Below are positions 26,047 through 38,830 of a stretch of 64,000 nucleotides of DNA, in pieces. The number at the start of each line of letters is the position of its first letter. The first letter of the stretch is position 1. The notes under the pieces were generated by a model, which worked only from the letters and a program-made list of their open reading frames with translations, was not told where the DNA came from and ran no database searches. A program made the translations under genes and the position numbers. Source of the stretch: Norana najaformis (Eukaryota; Annelida; Clitellata; Crassiclitellata; Hormogastridae); NCBI GenBank assembly GCA_964023275.1, contig OZ029918.1, positions 38,239,477 to 38,303,476 on the forward strand, in the 5' to 3' direction.

Positions 26047-26625
26047 ATGCATTTATTAGGCGCCACAATAGATGAAACTGGCGATGGCAGCAAAGAAATA
26101 AGATCAAGACTCGGCATGGCGAGGACGGCTATGGGTTCTCTTTCATACATCTGGAAGGATCGATCTAAGGGCCGGGACCTGAAGAGGAGGGTGGTGGAGA
26201 CGATGGTGTGGTCGGTGGCGTTGTATGGCTGTGAGACATGGACTCTGAGGGTCGTAGGTAGGAAAAGAATATCAGCTTTTGAAATGACAACATACAGGAA
26301 GGTACTGCGGGTCAGCTGGAGGGAACATAGAACAAATGCCTCAATATTGGAAGAACTGAGACCAACGAAAAGACTGCTGGAGGTAGTGAAGGGCAGGAAG
26401 TTGAGATATTTCGGCTACCTACTCCGCGAACACAAACTCTCTGCATATCTACTACAGGGATATGTAGAGGGATCAAGACCAAGGGGAAGACCGAGGCGAA
26501 GATGGATGGACGACATCAAAGAATGGACTGGACTGTCAGAAGCGGAATGCATCGGGAGCACACGGGACAGGACGGCATGGAGAGGGCTGATATCGAGGAT
26601 TCTGGTATCCGACCTTCAGAAATGA
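26047..26625 (+). mobile_element. 5'-truncated non-LTR retrotransposon, RT C-terminal ORF
   Basis: 192 codons without a stop. The motifs ALYGCETWTLR, LRYFGYLLRE and RPRGRPRRRWMDDIKEW are those of the region after the reverse-transcriptase domain in endonuclease-RT LINEs common in invertebrates. The homologous part starts at about 26055, directly after GCATTTATTAGGCGCCAC, the tail motif of the T-family SINE, so 5' truncation or insertion into a SINE tail is likely. After the stop comes a short ATACGG-like repeat. The open frame suggests a fairly recent insertion. It lacks endonuclease and catalytic RT motifs, so it is not autonomous. Confidence 0.85.
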
Positions 26626-26679
26626 GGATGGTCATATACGGATACGGATACCGATATGGCATGCTGTATTGTTAGAAAA

Positions 26680-27330
<651 letters not shown>

Positions 27331-27869
27331 AGAATTTTAAAGACGTCAACGGCCACTGTAGCCACAAGATGTCGTTAAACTTTGGAAATAATAATAATCG
27401 TTAGAAGGGTTTTCAATCAGCTCTAACTGGTTCGTTAGAAGGGTTTTTAATCTGATGTCGTTTAACTTTGGAAATAATAATACTTAGAAGGGCTTTTAAT
27501 CTGAAATATAAACAATGGTAAAATGTACAATTTTTCTCCAAACGACGTCAACGACTTTTAATGCCATAAGATGTCATTAAACATTGGAAACTACTACTTC
27601 TAAGAGTTTTTTGCTTAATATAAATTTCTTTATTCTTTGTTTCTTTACTATTATTATTTATTGTTATTTATTTATTATTTACAACGACGACGCTAATCAT
27701 CTTTGTTATGACTCGGCGTCCTTAAGCATAAACTTCCTACCTCACAGAGGAGCTTAATAAAGAAGAACGAGTTACTAACACACAATAAAAGCTTACTAAG
27801 GTCGAAACAGATGATTGTAGAGCGACAATGGACAGATCAAAATGCACTTTGCACACGATCCAATCTCAA

Positions 27870-28050
27870 ACACCATCCACCGTAGCTGCCACTCTGTCTC
27901 TCTGCCTGACTCCTGGATCTTGACCTGGAACCGAACACTTTTGCCTGTCGAATTTGTTTTGACTGAGCGCCAGTGAATAAGCTGGTCCCCGTGACGTGGC
28001 TTTCATTGGGCGCTGTAGAAATCTCGGAATTACGATTACGATTACGATCA
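27870..28050 (+). mobile_element. LINE 3' end (family L) with ATTACG tail
   Basis: The full L UTR (CTGACTCCTGGATCTTGACC to GGCGCTGTAGAAATCTCGG) is followed by GAATTACGATTACGATTACG, showing the simple-repeat tail expected of L2/CR1-type priming. Confidence 0.75.
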
Positions 28051-28236
28051 CGACCGTCAGAAAGATAACTTAAGCTGAATAATTACGCTAAGCTATAAAC
28101 AGCGAACCATTACGAAAGTGTCTACTCTTCACATTATTTTGGCGATTATCACCGGAAAACCGGAAATTTAACAAATAACCGAAAAGAATGGGAATCATTT
28201 ATCAGCACCCATCGTCCCCAAATGGCTAGCGTTAGG

Positions 28237-28263
28237 AAGTGGTGATGATGGTGGCGGTGGTGG

Positions 28264-28296
<33 letters not shown>

Positions 28297-28468
28297 GATG
28301 ATGATGATGACGATGGTGGTGATGATGGTGATGATGGTGGTGGTGGTGATGATGATGATGACGATGGTGATGACGATGGTGATGATGATGGTGATGATGG
28401 TGGTGGTGGGGTGATGATGATGTTGTTGATGATGATGATGGTGATGGTAATGGTGGTGGCGATGGTGG

Positions 28469-28499
<31 letters not shown>

Positions 28500-28500
28500 C
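28237..28500. repeat. GAT/GGT trinucleotide tract
   Basis: Interrupted GAT, GGT and GTG triplets for about 260 bp. 28500-28832 holds a degenerate L tail (28680-28770). Confidence 0.9.
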
Positions 28501-28832
28501 ACCGGAAATGTATACAGGAGCCTACAATTGTACTATATAGGTACTGGATTTACAAAGATGATAGCCTTCGATATAACAGCACACAGTTCGACATTGCAAT
28601 CTCTGCCACCACCATCCACCACGACCTTTGCACCTCGATATGAAACCTCACCTCATAATAATTTACATGCCTGGCCGATTGTTTTGACTAAGCACCTGTG
28701 AATAAACCAGCTCGTTCGAGCTGAGTTTTTTGGTCGCTGAAAAATCCTGAGATTACGATGTCGATTTCAGACTAATGGTTCGGGATTCGAACCGGAGTCG
28801 TGGAGGTGAAAGCGGACACGAATCCACTTGGC

Positions 28833-30323
28833 TTACATAGTGCTCGATCTCGATCTGCTTATTTGACTCTGGACGTCTTTCATTGACTCGTCTGCATAAG
28901 TCCGATGAACCAAACGCGTGTCAATCAAACCGACGTCCGTGAGTCGTCGACGGGGCACTTGCGGCTGCGATGCCCGATGATTGACAGCTCGATTTCGATT
29001 GAATTTCGTCGACAGGTGCTTGCGGGATTTGTCCCGCGTTATCATCGAGACGAACTCCTTACGGAAGTGCGCGCCTGCGAGGCAGTAGAGGTAAAAGTTG
29101 ACGGCGCTGTTCGTGTAGGAGAGAAGGCTGGCAATGGCCTCAAAGAGTCTGAATCCATCCTCGGATGTAGCTGTGGTCTCCAAAAGAGAGTCTCTTCCTT
29201 CCGGTGTGGTATTGGTCTCTGGGTGAGTGTGTTTTCCATCGACTGCGACTGTGGTCTCCAGGAACCTGTATCTGCCCTCAATTGGGGCCTTAGTTTCCTG
29301 TAGAAACTTACCATTGGGTACAAATTTAGACTCCAGGAGCCTGTGACTTCTATCGGAGGTGGAATTGGTTTCCAGAACAATGTCTCCTCCCTCGGATGAA
29401 TCCGTGTTTTTCAGGAACTTGTATACTGCCTCTGGCGTGGCCGTGTTCTTTAAGACCTGATATCTTCCCTCGGGTGAAGTCACAGCCGGAGTACCCCTCC
29501 AGTAGGGGCGTCCGATTAGAAGAACCGTACTTGGGAACTCCAGCACGAGGAAGGTGAGGGACACAGCCAGGCAGAGACCAGTCATGCGGGCGACACGGCT
29601 CCTCGACAACCCCGAGATCCCGGACAAGTTCCGTCTCGAGACCTGGAGGTAATGACGCCACGAACCGTAGCGGACCTTGACGATCTCGCGAACTATACCG
29701 ACGTTGCAGGCGATAAGGAAAAGAAACGGAACGCAGTGAGCCGTGACGAAAACTATCCACGGACGAACATAGTTCTCAAAATACGCCGACGACGGTGACG
29801 GATTCGAGCAGAATTTCGCGTACAAACTTTCGGTCTCATTTCCAGTTCCGGTTTGGATTCGGGTGACGACGGATCGAGACCAGAATATGGGCGCGTTCTT
29901 GAGAACGGCCAAGAATACGACGGTTCCAATCGAGAGGTGAATGCGTCTCTTGGCTCGAATCACTGCTCGTCGAAGGGGAAAGACAACGACGATGAGTCGA
30001 TCGAATGTGAAGGCGCAGACGAGCCAGATGGATGCATCCTGAGAGGCATAAGAGAGGAAGCTGCAAGTCTTGCACAGGAAGTCGTTGAAGGCAGTCACGT
30101 TGACGCCGAAACGGTACTGCAGCCACCTGGGAAACAGGCCGAAGATTAGGGCCCCGTTGTCGGCGACTGCGATGGCAAGGAGGTAGCGGCTGGAGGCCAT
30201 GCCTCGCAGTGCCCCTCGCGATGTGACGAGGAGAGACAGCGAGTTGCCCAGAAGGCCGAAGACGATCAGAATCGGAGAGTACACCGACCAAAGACACCGA
30301 GCTGCGTCGCTGCAGTAACTCAT
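28833..30323 (-). CDS. Rhodopsin-class GPCR with repeat-expanded third extracellular loop
   Basis: Intronless 496-residue receptor. TM1 about 13-35 (GLLGNSLSLLV), TM2 46-69 (YLLAIAVADNG), TM3 85-110, TM4 129-148, TM5 188-212, TM6 246-271, TM7 394-416. Cys84 or Cys87 can pair with Cys172 in loop 2. The DRY motif is FDRL (107-110) and NPxxY is NFYLY (409-413) after NSAV, a pattern seen in FMRFamide/neuropeptide-type orphan receptors; TM6 lacks CWxP (LEFPS instead). The N-terminus is very short (about 12 residues) with no signal peptide. Sequons are at N75, N162, N320 and N371. Residues 282-397 form about nine 13-residue repeats resembling TPEGRYxxLETTA, making loop 3 about 120 residues where 5-15 is usual; the last unit runs into TM7. 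The basic C-tail ends at 496. Ligand unknown; no subfamily can be named safely. Confidence 0.88.
   Translation of the reverse strand: MSYCSDAARCLWSVYSPILIVFGLLGNSLSLLVTSRGALRGMASSRYLLAIAVADNGALIFGLFPRWLQYRFGVNVTAFNDFLCKTCSFLSYASQDASIWLVCAFTFDRLIVVVFPLRRAVIRAKRRIHLSIGTVVFLAVLKNAPIFWSRSVVTRIQTGTGNETESLYAKFCSNPSPSSAYFENYVRPWIVFVTAHCVPFLFLIACNVGIVREIVKVRYGSWRHYLQVSRRNLSGISGLSRSRVARMTGLCLAVSLTFLVLEFPSTVLLIGRPYWRGTPAVTSPEGRYQVLKNTATPEAVYKFLKNTDSSEGGDIVLETNSTSDRSHRLLESKFVPNGKFLQETKAPIEGRYRFLETTVAVDGKHTHPETNTTPEGRDSLLETTATSEDGFRLFEAIASLLSYTNSAVNFYLYCLAGAHFRKEFVSMITRDKSRKHLSTKFNRNRAVNHRASQPQVPRRRLTDVGLIDTRLVHRTYADESMKDVQSQISRSRSSTM
29133..29480 (-). repeat. In-frame 39-bp (13-residue) tandem repeat in GPCR loop 3
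   Basis: About nine diverged units: SPEGRYQVLKNTA, TPEAVYKFLKNTD, SSEGGDIVLETNS, TSDRSHRLLESKF, VPNGKFLQETKA, PIEGRYRFLETTV, AVDGKHTHPETNT, TPEGRDSLLETTA, TSEDGFRLFEAIA. One unit is 12 residues; otherwise frame and length are kept, and G, L and E positions recur. Two units carry N-glycosylation sequons. Confidence 0.85.
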
Positions 30324-30445
30324 AGCGAAAACTCCGTCGACCTATGCGGGCTTCGCGAAGAATAACGCCAATCCCTTGAACACCTCTTTTAAGCGTGTCA
30401 TTTGCCCTATATAAAAAGAAGAGGCAAAATTATTGGACGTTAGTG
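30321..30445 (-). promoter_or_regulatory. GPCR 5' flank, duplicated at 33351-33473
   Basis: The GPCR start codon and about 120 bp upstream recur almost identically, same orientation, at 33351-33473. A TATATA-containing stretch (30408-30417) lies about 85 bp upstream of the ATG and could serve as a TATA element on either strand. No transcript evidence is available. Confidence 0.4.
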
Positions 30446-30733
30446 TCATTGGCTACCCTTTTCGTTTGCAGAGTGAGGTGTAACTCCGCCACTGCCTTGT
30501 TTGGGTTAGTGCCAGTCCCAAGCCTCGATAAAGGAGGAGGGCGAAGGCAACGGCTTTTGATGCCATAAGCTGTCGTTAAACTGAGGAACTACTACTAGAG
30601 TGAGGTGTGTTACCTGACAGAACGAATAAATAAAGGTCGCCTGTTACAGAATTTTTTAAACTAGCTGTATAGGCTACACCATTAAGATGATGAATGTCTG
30701 AAAAACAGAGTAAACTTATGTGGGATGGTAAGC

Positions 30734-30924
<191 letters not shown>

Positions 30925-31424
30925 TTAATGGAAATTCTCTGATTGACATTATGTTGACTGCACTGTGTAAATATTGTATAAATTATAGTGTTACCAAATA
31001 GCACACATTGCTTTCGTTGTTCTTTTACTGATTCTAGATAGACTACATCTTGTGATGATACATAGTTGTAATACATAGTAAGCTTATGTAGGATATCACT
31101 CTGTTACTATCATTAATGGAAGTGCTAGGATTGATAAATTTAATATTGATTGCATGTGTAAATATATATGGTTATCAAATAGGACATAGTATGTTTAATA
31201 AATGTGGGCTAATTTCTTTCTGTGGTTTAAAGTAATAATGGAAAAGCCATATTTTCCTACATGTGCTAGGTATATATAAATGGCCTGGCAGCCGTAAGGT
31301 GTCGCTAAATACTTGAACACTATTGATAGAAATAAAAAGCTACAATTAGACACCTTTAAACCGCTTGCAGTTTATGCTATGTAATCGTCAGCTTAACTCC
31401 ATCAAAAATAATTATGGTTCTTTT

Positions 31425-33610
31425 TCAATAATAACGCCAATACCTTGAACTCCTCTTTTAAGTGTGACATTTGCCAAAAAAATGTAAAATTATTTAACTC
31501 CGTTAACTCTGCCACTGCCTTGTTTTATGGCAGTGCCAGTCCCAAGCTTGTATAAAGGGGAGGGCGACGGCTACGGCCTTTGATGCCATAAGCTGTCGTT
31601 AAACTGAGGAACTACTACAACAGGTGCTCAGAAAAAACAAAATCGATAGGCAAAAGTCTTCGGTTCAGGTCAAGATCCAAAAATCAGGCAGAGTCAGCGT
31701 GGCAGCTACGGTGGGTGATGTTTGGTACTGGAGCAGAAAGAGGGATAAGAGGAAGAAGGGGTGTCAGGATAGGCTCTATAAAATAGCAATGCTTTCAGTT
31801 TTGAGTGTAAGGCCAATGCAAAAATTGCAAGGTAGAGCTTTACGTCACGACGTCTCTGTGATCAAGGAAGCCGGTTCGCATACCGATCTTAACCATATTT
31901 CGGATATACTGTACTTCGTGTTGGCACAGTTCGAAAACGGGCACCTAAAACGTCGTGGGGCCCTTTCAAGCGATCGGGATGATGAAGGATCCAACACAGA
32001 TAAGAGCAGAGATAAGGTAGGAAAACATGTAATTGGAAACACATTCAAAGCATGTAGAGGAACGAAGCATATCTGTGTATTTATAGGCCAGTGCGTCAAG
32101 GTCTTAGGCCTGCAGGCTCAAGGCCTGTACGCAGGCTCAAGGCCTGGATGCTCTCGGGCTGTATCGTGATTGCGATATATAGGGGAATTGGTTAACTTAT
32201 CTATCCTCGTGTGCTTGAGATAAAAAATCCCATTGAAGATCGATTTTCTTCTTTGATTTGGCTCCTACCAGGTCAGCTGCACACCTTTTAAAGGCTGTCA
32301 TTCGCCCTATAAATAGAAGAGTCCGAGCTCAAGGTCGCCACTGCCTTGTTTGGGGGTAGTGCCAGTGGAAAGCCTGGATAAAGGAGGAGGGTGACGTCAA
32401 CAGCCTTTGATGCTATAAGATGTCGTTAAACTGTGGAACTACTACTACTCCTGTAGTTAAACCAGTGCGGAGTGTCGTTTAGGGGTAGTGTAACGCAGAT
32501 TTAAACGACCCTGGCAGTCGTAAGATGTCGCTAAACACTAAATACTTCCATAAATAAAAGTTCCAATTAGACACCTTTAAATAGCTTGCAGTTTGCTATG
32601 TATTCGTCAATCGCGTTTAATTGGTAACTTAAAACCCGCTTCTGTCTTTAATCGGGTAGTGCCAAGCCCAATGCCTGGCTAAAGGAGGAGGGGGACGTCA
32701 ACGGGCTTTGATGCCATAAGATGCCGCTGAACACTGGACCTATACTACTGCTGATGTCCTGAGTTTCTTCATTTAGGTAAGGTCGACGTCAACTGCCGTC
32801 CGTGGCAGCCGCAAGATCTCGCTAAACACTATTGGTAGAAACAAAAAAAATCTAAAAATTAGACACCTTTAAATCGCTTGCAGTTTATGCTATGTAAGTG
32901 CTATTCGTTCTGTTTCACGAATTCTACTTCGTCTGTCTCTCTGCTCCAACCCCAACATCACCAACCGTGGATGCCATGCTGACTTTCTTCATGACGTTTT
33001 GATCTTGACCTGAAACCGAACACTTTTGCCTATCGATTTTGTTTTGACTGCGCCCTCGTGTGAATAAGCTGGTCCTCGTGACGTGGTTTCGTTGGGCGCT
33101 GTAGAAATCTCGGGATTACGATTACGATACGATTCCACACCCAGGAGGAGTCAAACTAGGTCGGCGTCATCGGCCCTGGCAGCCAAGACGATATTCGTTA
33201 AACAAAGGATAACAATACACGTTAGGCTTTCCCGGTAGGCAGCCATTGGCACAATGTGTGACTTCACTTTCTTGGTCTCGGCATATTAGGGTGAATGGCT
33301 ATTCCTCTCCATCGCGGTACGCTAAGAGCGTTAATTTACTCCTCCTCTGTCATAGCGAAAACTCCGTCGACCTATGCGGGCTTCGCGAAGAATAACGCCA
33401 ATCCCTTGAACACCTCTTTTAAGCGTGTCATTTGCCCTATATAAAAGGAAGAGGCAAAATTATTTGGAGTTAGTCCGGTGTCTACTCTCTAACGAGGAAA
33501 CCGGTTCGCATACCGATCGTAACCGTATTTCAGAGATACTGTACCTCGTGTTGGCACAGTTCGAAAACGGTCACCTAAAACGTCGTGGCGCCCATTCAAA
33601 CCCGCAGCTG
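31425..33610. repeat. Segmental duplications around 31.4-33.6 kb
   Basis: 31425-31500 and 32280-32330 are diverged relatives of the GPCR 5' flank; 33351-33473 is nearly identical to it. 31861-31975 and 33497-33605 match each other (GTGTTGGCACAGTTCGAAAA). B, C and L elements lie between. Confidence 0.7.
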
Positions 33611-34059
33611 TGGACCGTTTAGAGATCGCGACCTGTAGAGGAAAAAGCAACTTACCCTGCAGGGCTTGAGGTCAGAAAAATCTCATTGAAAATCGATTTT
33701 CTTCATTCGTTTCGTTCCTACCATGTTTTCCTCGTCTGATTCAACTGATCTCAGTTTTAAGGTTCTCCATAAACTGCATAGTTTCTCCAACGGCTGCAAG
33801 GCCACTAATTTCCATCCAACCCACTGATACGTGTATCGCCTAGTTCCATGAAAATACCGCAGGCCAAGCATAGCCTACAGAGCTCTGCGTAACTTCACGT
33901 TGGGCCTATTTCTAAATCAATGTCGGAGTCGGCTATTACTGCGCCAAGACTGACGGTTTTACTGCGAGAACTAGAAATGACTAACAGATTTCGGGAAGTT
34001 TAGGCTTTCCAGTGCACTAGTTGCGTGTTAAATGCATACATGGAAAACCGTTGGTCACT

Positions 34060-34450
34060 TACCAAATCCATTTGACCAAAAGACCTGGGTCATTTTACCA
34101 GAGCACATAGGTCATTATACCAAAACTAGCTGGGTCATTAAACCTAACCTGCCTATGTGTCATTTAACCGAATCTAATAGGTCATTTTACCAAAACCCTG
34201 GGTCATTTTACCAGAGCAGATAGGTCATTTAACCAAAACTAGCTGGGTCAATAAACCTGACCTGCCTACGTGTCATTTAACCGAATCTAACAGGTCATTT
34301 TACCAAAACCCTGGGTCATTTTACCAGATAGGTCATTTTACCAAAACTAGCCGATGGGTCCTTTTAATAAAGTAAACAGGCGATTTCATCAAAACAACCG
34401 AGTCATTTTACCAAAACAGACGAGTCATTTTTGTCAAACCGGTTGGGCCA
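34060..34450. repeat. Minisatellite of GGTCATTTTACCA units
   Basis: Irregular units such as GGGTCATTTTACCAAAA, with a longer order of about 130 bp (two copies at 34100-34340). 33615-34055 has no gene. Confidence 0.8.
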
Positions 34451-35290
34451 AACACCAAATCCGAAGGGCCAGGGCCGGCGCCAGAGTCCTCCTTTCCCTC
34501 GCAGTCTGATCTTTCTCTAGCAGGGTGCAGTCGATGTACTCATATCACAGCCAGTAATTGGCGCCCTAGACGAACCTGGCGCACTTACAGGCGGTAAATG
34601 CGAGAACTAATTAATATTAAATTCACTAAGTTAATATAACCTTCACACAGACGAATGTTGCTTCTTTAATTTAATATCGTCGTTCATCATAATCAAACTA
34701 CGAATCATTATTACTTCTAAATAAAACAAAAATATGGCACTTAATAATTTTTAAATTTTCGCATAATTCATTTCTTAATAAATGGTGGCAAAACGGTGGC
34801 AATGTTTAAAAAATATTTATGTAGCTTTTCTGCCGCCCCCCCAGAAATGTGTCGCCCTAGACGGCCGCCTAGTGGGTTGAACCAGCCCTGCGAAGGACTA
34901 AAACAGCAGCAAGGCAATTCCAGAGTCGATTATCGTGTTTCTAATGGACCACTCCTCAAATTTTATTGACCATAAAACTAAGAGGAAAACATATCTAATG
35001 ACACTATCGAACTCTGCAGTTATAAACAAACTCGTAAACTTGTTTTTCTGGTGCAAACGATAATCGAGCAGTTCTCTTCAGGAAAACTCAATTTAAGGGT
35101 AAAAGAAGTAAAGATAATACATTTGCTTAAACGCTTCTAACAGGCTTGGTTCTGGGGTCAAAGAACCACTTAGCAGAGGTCAAACACAGCCTCAGTCGCC
35201 CCATGGCAGAACACCTTTAGCAACCTCACAACCTGCGTTGGTATTCATTGTTACCGAGAGTTACAAGACGGAAGATTGAGGTGACGCCAG
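34450..35290. other. No feature recognised
   Basis: AT-rich unique sequence with no long frame and no known repeat. Confidence 0.5.
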
Positions 35291-35294
35291 GTGG

Positions 35295-35800
35295 CGTGGT
35301 AATCGTAATCTCGAGATTTTTACAGCGCCCAACGAAAGCCAAGTCGCAGGAACCAGTTTATTCGCAGGCGCTCAGTCAAAACAAAATCGATATGCAGAAA
35401 GGTTTCGGTCCCTGGTCGAGATCCAAGAGTCAAGCAGGCAGACAGTCTATGACGGCTACGGTGGATGGTGTTTGGAATTGAACCTGAAAAAGAGATAATG
35501 GGAAGAGGAAGAATCAGGATAAGATTTTTGAAAAAGTAAAGTTTTCAGTTCTGAGTGAAAGACATGGACAGATATTGCAAGGGGTGAAATGTTGGTGAGT
35601 TCGTATGACGGGTCAGATAATTGTTGTAATTCTGGTGGGAGTTTATTCCAGAGGGGTGGAGCAGCTATAGTATGCCACGGGGGGGTCAGCCATCCATTTA
35701 CTAACCAGGCTCGATATTGCTTAACTAATCTAAATATACATAGACCTACAACACAATTTCCAAAGCTAAGCAAATCTTTCAATGGCAAGAGCAGCTATCA
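35295..35800 (-). mobile_element. LINE 3' end with ORF tail (family L)
   Basis: The reverse strand encodes IAAPPLWNKLPPELQQLSDP and FHSELKTLLFQKSYP (35456-35788), then the L-type UTR ending in TCGAGATTACGATTACC. The 5' part is truncated. Confidence 0.75.
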
Positions 35801-36735
35801 CGAACTTCATTAGCCAACATAAATTTATAAGCTATTAACTCATAAATGTCATTACATAAACATTATTTACAACATCGCTTCTCAATTCAAATAGCCTTCG
35901 GACATTAGTAAACTGCAAACTATTGGATATCACAGAATCTTCAGCATTTTTGAGTATTACGCAATAAAAGCAGATAGTATTAATATTATTGGAAACTTCT
36001 AATTCGCCGATCCGGTGTCTAATGCATAAGGCATCAACCGATGGCGCGATATGATTTTAACAAAACAGTCACATGGCCTGAAAAAAGCTTACAGTGAAAA
36101 CATTTTTCACAAAAAACGTTAAAGACTGAGAAAAGCTTATCAACAGAAAACTACCAAAAATTTATCTTTGCAACAGAAAACGCTTAAACTCTACGAAAAA
36201 AAAAAACAAGAGAAACTGAATATTTTGATCAGCATGTTTGTTATTATTAATTAATAACTTCTATAGCGCCGGTGTCTAATGCACAACGAATCAACTGATG
36301 GTAATCTTGCAGCTGAAAAAACAGCTCAGATTCCAAAACATAACGTATTGCAATAATGATCTCAGACTGCTACTTAAAATAGCTACTTAGGCTATAAATT
36401 GCAAATTATTCTAGCACTTACAACAGCTTTAATTGGCACGAGAAAACAGCTACCATGAACATCATAAGCAAGCAGAAATTTAATAAGCTATTAACTCATA
36501 AATGTCATTATGTAAAAAGTATTTAAAAATTTACTAAAGATTAACTTGAGAGATTTGCACCTTAGGCGGTGCCTTCGAGATTGTATTAGCTTACAGACAT
36601 AAATATATAATCTTATTTAACCTAATACAATCAGATTATTAATTCTTATGCGCGCCTGTTGTTACTCTTCTGCAAGCGTTCTTTTGAACAAAGATGGAAA
36701 ATGTTTCGTTATAGCCCCGATGGTCAAACTATTAC
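35801..36735. other. AT-rich, no gene; two M-type LINE ends
   Basis: Reverse M-type termini at about 35990-36070 and 36240-36310 (GTGTCTAATGCA, ATCAACTGATGG); the remainder is unassigned. Confidence 0.5.
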
Positions 36736-37815
36736 GATTGTAGTTCCTCAGTTTAACGACAGCTTATGGCATCAAAGGCCGTTGCCGTCGCCCTCCTCCT
36801 TTATCCAGGCTTGGGACTGGCACTACCCCCAAATAAGGCAGTGACTACCACGATGTTAGAGATCTGGCAACATAAATGTAAATTAGGCGGTTAAAAAAGG
36901 TGTCTTATTATTGGATAGACGTGATTGCGTACTTTAATGTAAATGTAGACGTTTTTCTACAGCGACCGTATGGGCTCGGCCCTGCTCGTTATTCAACGAA
37001 ATAATCGGGTGAGATTCGTCACCACTGCCCGTTTGAATGGGCGCCATGCCTTTTGTATTAATATTCAGTGTTTAACGACATCTTGTGGGTTCCACGGCCG
37101 TTGACATCAATTATATCCAATTGCAATCTGGCGCTTCAAGGATTATTAATATTTATATAGCTGCGGGAAAAGGCAATTTAAAGGTGTCTAAGTGCCGAAC
37201 TTAGTAGTAGTTCAAGTGTGTAACGACACATATGGCATCAACAACCGCAGACGCCCTCCTCTTTTATCCAGGCTTGGGACTGACACTACCCGACTAAAAG
37301 CAGTGGCGGATTTGAAAGGATCGACGATTTAAGGAAATTAACGAGCATAGTGCACCCGATTAAACGATTTAAAGGTGTCTAAGCACAGTCTGACATTTGT
37401 AAAATGTAAATGCAGGCGATTCTCTAGGTCGACCTTATGGACTCGACCTTGTTCATTTTCCCCCAAATTAATTGATCGGGTGAGACCCTTCGCCACCGCA
37501 GACCGTTTGAATGGGCGCCACGCAATTTAAGGTCCCACGCCGCACTCCTCTCCGGCCCCTTGCACTTCATGCGGACAGCAACCACCCCACAAGACGTCAG
37601 CCAGGAAACTCGATACATTCTGGAACATTCTCTGATCATACATACAATCACACGTATAGGTAAGAGGAGCTAATCCTCAACACATTACCTGGAACACATC
37701 AGACAAAAACCGACGGCAGATGGCGTGCTCTCTCAGGGGCGGAGCCAGAGTCTGAAGCGACGAAAGTAGTGACAGTTTGATAGCAAAAGCACTAAACACA
37801 GAAATAAGCTGTTGA

Positions 37816-38480
37816 GTGAGATTCCAAGACGAAAATATCCCAAGCAGCTCAACAACAATTTTCAATCCACTTCTTAGATCTCTAAGACAGCCACGTCTTT
37901 TTAGCATCCTTGTGAAAAGCCATATAAACTGTAAGGTAATCGTAAACTCCAGTTCAGAGCTCCTTGATGCAGTCATAACTAATATGTCAAAATATGAGCA
38001 TATTCCTAAATCTTTGCACTGTCTTCCTGTTCAGAAAAAGATTTATTTCAAACTGTGGCTCATAGTTTGCAAAGCATTTGAACTCTGGAAAAACTCTGGC
38101 CAACCAAAATACTTAAAATCAGTCTTTATTCCCCAGACTTCCCATTATTCAACCAGGTCATCTGATCGTCTTTCTCTGGTCATACCTTGCGTTAGAACTG
38201 TTCTGTTTAAACGGTATATTTCGGTTGCTGGACCTAAATATTGGAACTTTCTCCTTGTATCTGTTCATTCTGCTCAGTCGCTTTTGCCATTTCGTTCTCA
38301 ACTTAAAACTTATCTTTTTCAAACTGCTTATCCACCGTAGGCTGCCTCTCTGTCGTGCGGACTGACGTTCTGATTGTGGCTTGGCTTTGATGCACCATCG
38401 CTTGATGCCTCATGCATTAAACACCGGTGCAATAGAAGTTACTAATTGGTTAATAAAAAGTCATATAAACCTTAACTTCA
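37816..38480 (+). mobile_element. L2/CR1-like LINE 3' fragment (family M)
   Basis: The frame to 38340 contains LHCLPVQKKIYFK, VAGPKYWNF, HSAQSLLPFRSQLKTYLFQTAY, the usual C-terminal end of CR1/L2-type RTs (LPVxxRIxFK, VAxPxLWNxLP, FKxxLKTxLF). A 3' UTR follows (GGCTTGGCTTTGATGCACC) and ends near GTGCAATAGAAGTTACTAATTGG. A related UTR recurs at 46187-46320, and reverse copies of the end at 35990-36070 and 36240-36310. The 5' part is missing. Confidence 0.8.
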
Positions 38481-38830
38481 AAACCCTAATAAACAATCAG
38501 CCACATAAACCTCATCAACACATAAACCATGATAAACAATGAGTCAAATAAACCTTATTTGCATAGACCGCACTAAACAGCGAGTCAAAACTAAACCTTG
38601 ATAAACAATCACTGAACCTTTGAAACATCAATAAACATTAAATAAACATTTAATGTTTAAATAAACAAAAAACAGTTTATTGAAACATCAATAAACATTA
38701 AAAATAAACAGTAAAATCATCTAAACTTTAAGAATTCGACACCTAAACCATAAAACAACAATAAGTCAAAACTAAAACCATGATTAAAACATCATTCAAA
38801 ACTAAACCTCGATTAACAATTACCAGTTAG
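38480..38830. repeat. Degenerate AT-rich repeat (ATAAACA-like)
   Basis: Imperfect units such as CCTTGATAAACAAT and AACATCAATAAACATTA follow the M LINE. 38830-39189 is unassigned 3' flank of STX17. Confidence 0.65.

Noticed and set aside
28905..29303. Plus-strand frames overlapping the GPCR, also 29853-30149
   Set aside because: Antisense shadows of the receptor gene without own motifs. The same holds for 23532-23957 and 24166-24552 over the TRMT10B-like gene.
37816..38340. 174-codon plus frame as a host gene
   Set aside because: Its motifs are those of a LINE RT C-terminus and a LINE UTR follows, so it is annotated as a mobile element.
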